This document shows positions 62,230 through 64,000 of a DNA stretch of 64,000 bases, piece by piece (the first letter of the stretch is position 1; the number at the start of each line of letters is the position of its first letter). A program made the translations under genes and the position numbers. Under the pieces are notes generated by a model, which was given only the letters and a program-made list of their open reading frames with translations, made no database searches and was not told the origin of the DNA. Source of the stretch: an uncultured Clostridia bacterium (GTDB taxonomy: Bacteria; Bacillota; Clostridia; TANB77; CAG-508); assembly GCA_934133005.1 (NCBI GenBank), contig CAKPAI010000002.1:1-64000 (forward strand), given 5' to 3'.

Positions 62230-62466
62230 CTATAGTTCTTCTATTATTTGAGGTAAATTTTTCCCCTGTGTTTTTGGTATTTCCAAAATCTTGAACCTTG
62301 ATATTTTATCTCCAAATTTTATTTCAATTATATCTCCAACCTTTACTTCATGGCTTGGTTTTACTTCTTTTCCGTTCAATAATACTCTTCCACCTGCTGT
62401 AGCTTCATTTGCAACAGTTCTTCTTTTTATTATTCTTGAAACTTTTAAAAATTTATCTAATCTCAT
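62230..62466 (-). CDS. rqcP: RqcP, S4-domain ribosome quality-control factor
   Basis: A 78-residue S4-domain RNA-binding protein. It works with RqcH in adding C-terminal alanine tails to stalled chains on 50S subunits. The whole protein is one S4 domain (MRLDKFLKVSRIIKRRTVAN; GGRVLLNGKEVKPSHEVKVGDIIEIKFG) with a short tail. Formerly annotated YabO/Hsp15-like. Divergent from mutS2, whose product also splits collided ribosomes, so the two neighbours may share a rescue function. Confidence 0.93.
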   Translation of the reverse strand: MRLDKFLKVSRIIKRRTVANEATAGGRVLLNGKEVKPSHEVKVGDIIEIKFGDKISRFKILEIPKTQGKNLPQIIEEL

Positions 62467-62507
62467 AATTTAATTTCCTTTATTATTTTACTATCAATTA
62501 TGCATAT

Positions 62508-62536
62508 AATATATCAAACATTTGTTTCTTTGTCAA
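62508..62536 (-). promoter_or_regulatory. rqcP promoter
   Basis: Minus strand TTGACA (62531-62536), 17-base spacer, TATATT (62508-62513). Confidence 0.8.
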
Positions 62537-62546
62537 GTAAAAAACA

Positions 62547-62575
62547 TTGAATTTTCTAATATTTCGTGATATAAT
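62547..62575 (+). promoter_or_regulatory. mutS2 promoter
   Basis: Plus strand TTGAAT (62547-62552), 17-base spacer, TATAAT (62570-62575), back to back with the rqcP promoter. Confidence 0.8.
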
Positions 62576-62616
62576 TTTTATGATAAAAATTACTTTTACA
62601 TTTTGAAAGGAAAATT

Positions 62617-64000
62617 ATGTATCAAAAATATTTAGAAAAAATAGAATATAGTAAAATTTTAAAAATTATTGAAGAATATTGTCATACATATATTGGAATA
62701 GAACTTATGCAAAATACTCTTCCAAGTACAGACAAACTAGAAGTTGAAAAACAACTATTGGAAACCGAACAAGCCACAAATTTAATAATTAGGAAAGGAA
62801 ATATTCCTATTGGTGAAATTTCCAATATTGATATTTGGATAAAAAATTTAAAAAGCTTTAATTCCCTTTCAGCAAAAGCTTTATTAGATGTTGCCTATAT
62901 CTTAAAAACTTCTAGACTATCAAATGAATACTTTTTTGGCGATGAAACTTTTGACTTATCAGATTTTTCTAATTTAACCGATTATTTTTCAGCACTATAC
63001 TTTAACAAGAGTTTAGAAAATTTAGTATACTCGTCAATAATAGATGAATATACCATAAGCGATGATGCTTCCCCTAAATTATCATCTCTTAGAAGAACAA
63101 GAAAAAATTTAGAACAATCTGTTCGTGATAAACTTTCAAACTTTATTCATTCATCCACTTATTCAAAATACGTTATGGATGCAATTATAACAATTAAAAA
63201 TGACAGATTTGTTATTCCAGTTAAAGATGAAGCTAAAAATCAAATTTCTGGTAGCATAATTGATGTTTCTGCTAGTGGTTCTACAGTTTACATTGAACCT
63301 TCAATTGTTTTTGACTTAAATAATAAAATCAATAATTTAAAAATAGAAGAAAGTATTGAAATAGAAAAAATTTTAAAAAACATTTCTCTAAAATTTTTCC
63401 CCATTGCACATAACCTTGAGGAAACTTTAAATATATTAGGAAAACTTGATGTCATCTTTGCAAAAGCCAGTTATTCAAGAAAAATAAATGGCGTAAAACC
63501 TTTATTAAATGACGAAAAATATATCACTCTAAATTCTGCAAGACATCCTCTAATAGATGAAATATCTGTTGTTCCAATCGACATCACCTTAGGCAAAGAC
63601 TTTACTTCTCTTTTAATAACAGGTCCTAACACTGGTGGAAAAACAGTTACTTTAAAAACAACCGGCCTTCTATGTGCTATGGCTTATTCTGGCATTCTAA
63701 TTCCAGCAAAAGGTGATAGTTCTATTTGTATATTTGACAATATTTTTGCAGATATTGGTGATGAACAAAGTATTCAAGAATCTCTAAGCACATTTTCATC
63801 TCATATGACAAATATTGTTGATATTTTAAAACTTGCTACAAGTAATAGCTTAGTTCTACTTGATGAATTAGGGTCTGGAACAGATCCATTAGAAGGTGCA
63901 AATCTCGCTATCAGTATTCTTGAAAAATTACATTCTATTGGCTCTCTTACAATTTGTACTACTCACTATCCAGAACTAAAAAAATATGCTTTAGTTACTG
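62617..64000 (+). CDS. mutS2: Endonuclease MutS2 / ribosome-splitting ATPase, partial at the right edge
   Basis: The N-terminal 461 codons of MutS2 (RqcU), an ATPase that suppresses recombination or splits collided ribosomes. ATG at 62617 (MYQKYLEKIEYSKILKIIEEY) follows AAAGGAAAA. Visible parts are the core/lever helices (DRFVIPVKDEAKNQISGSIIDVSASGSTVYIEP), Walker A ITGPNTGGKTVTLKTTG, the signature loop DEQSIQESLSTFSSHM, Walker B LVLLDELGSGTDPLEG, and the H-loop CTTHY. The KOW and Smr domains lie beyond the window. No frameshift in the visible part. Confidence 0.95.
   Translation, partial: MYQKYLEKIEYSKILKIIEEYCHTYIGIELMQNTLPSTDKLEVEKQLLETEQATNLIIRKGNIPIGEISNIDIWIKNLKSFNSLSAKALLDVAYILKTSRLSNEYFFGDETFDLSDFSNLTDYFSALYFNKSLENLVYSSIIDEYTISDDASPKLSSLRRTRKNLEQSVRDKLSNFIHSSTYSKYVMDAIITIKNDRFVIPVKDEAKNQISGSIIDVSASGSTVYIEPSIVFDLNNKINNLKIEESIEIEKILKNISLKFFPIAHNLEETLNILGKLDVIFAKASYSRKINGVKPLLNDEKYITLNSARHPLIDEISVVPIDITLGKDFTSLLITGPNTGGKTVTLKTTGLLCAMAYSGILIPAKGDSSICIFDNIFADIGDEQSIQESLSTFSSHMTNIVDILKLATSNSLVLLDELGSGTDPLEGANLAISILEKLHSIGSLTICTTHYPELKKYALVT

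Overview
The window is chromosomal DNA from a low-GC, AT-rich, endospore-forming Clostridia-type Firmicute, probably an uncultured gut lineage. Evidence for this is SpoIVB, a SpoIIIE/FtsK translocase, YjcZ-like Gly/Cys-rich micro-proteins, DivIVA/SepF, two diadenylate cyclases, and sigma-A promoters with 16-18 base spacers. The lineage is an inference. Most genes lie on the minus strand.

Layout from left to right. 280-7150: housekeeping operon miaB-mutS-lepA-rlmB. 7180-8444: a higher-GC two-gene island of foreign appearance. 8560-9690: rpmE, a small membrane protein and a pseudopilin. 9702-13214: plus-strand cell-wall genes vanW and dacF, separated by a membrane-anchored sigma-factor pair and two copies of a 72-base hairpin repeat. 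13257-26158: one long operon for a divergent Tad-like (type IV filament) machine: CpaB, two ParA/CpaE-like proteins with degenerate P-loops, a CpaF ATPase, a fused TadB/TadC platform, four paralogous pilin-like proteins that begin MEN/MES and three other small secreted or anchored proteins. 26218-34000: DUF2651-like protein, truA, cdaA, a 38-residue micro-protein, GH15 glucoamylase, beta-CASP nuclease and a coiled-coil protein. 34000-45000: ftsK, a tandem paralog pair, rsmD, divIVA, sepF, an HlyD-like protein, miaA, mutL. 45166-51808: Cys-rich micro-proteins, pentapeptide protein, tRNA-His/Gln, sortase, hinT, a shortened alaS, mtaB, and a second one-gene foreign island. 51969-52228: tRNA-Val/Asp/Phe. 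52449-64000: spoIVB, cyclophilin, disA, radA, rimO, dnaE, rqcP and the start of mutS2.

The most striking observation concerns decoding. vanW is interrupted twice and dacF once. Each interruption is an in-frame CGG codon that must be crossed by a +1 shift onto an overlapping, conserved glycine codon (C-GGN). Reading all clearly host genes by eye I found no other in-frame CGG. The only genes using CGG as ordinary arginine are in the two higher-GC islands. This fits CGG being a hungry or unassigned codon used as a +1 frameshift signal, although sequencing or assembly error must be excluded. Separately, spoIVB and the two paralogs at 36.5-37.6 kb appear to start at AUU/AUA codons placed after strong Shine-Dalgarno sequences. 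The Tad-like operon, the SD-sequestering hairpin repeat and the mini-AlaRS are further candidates for novelty.
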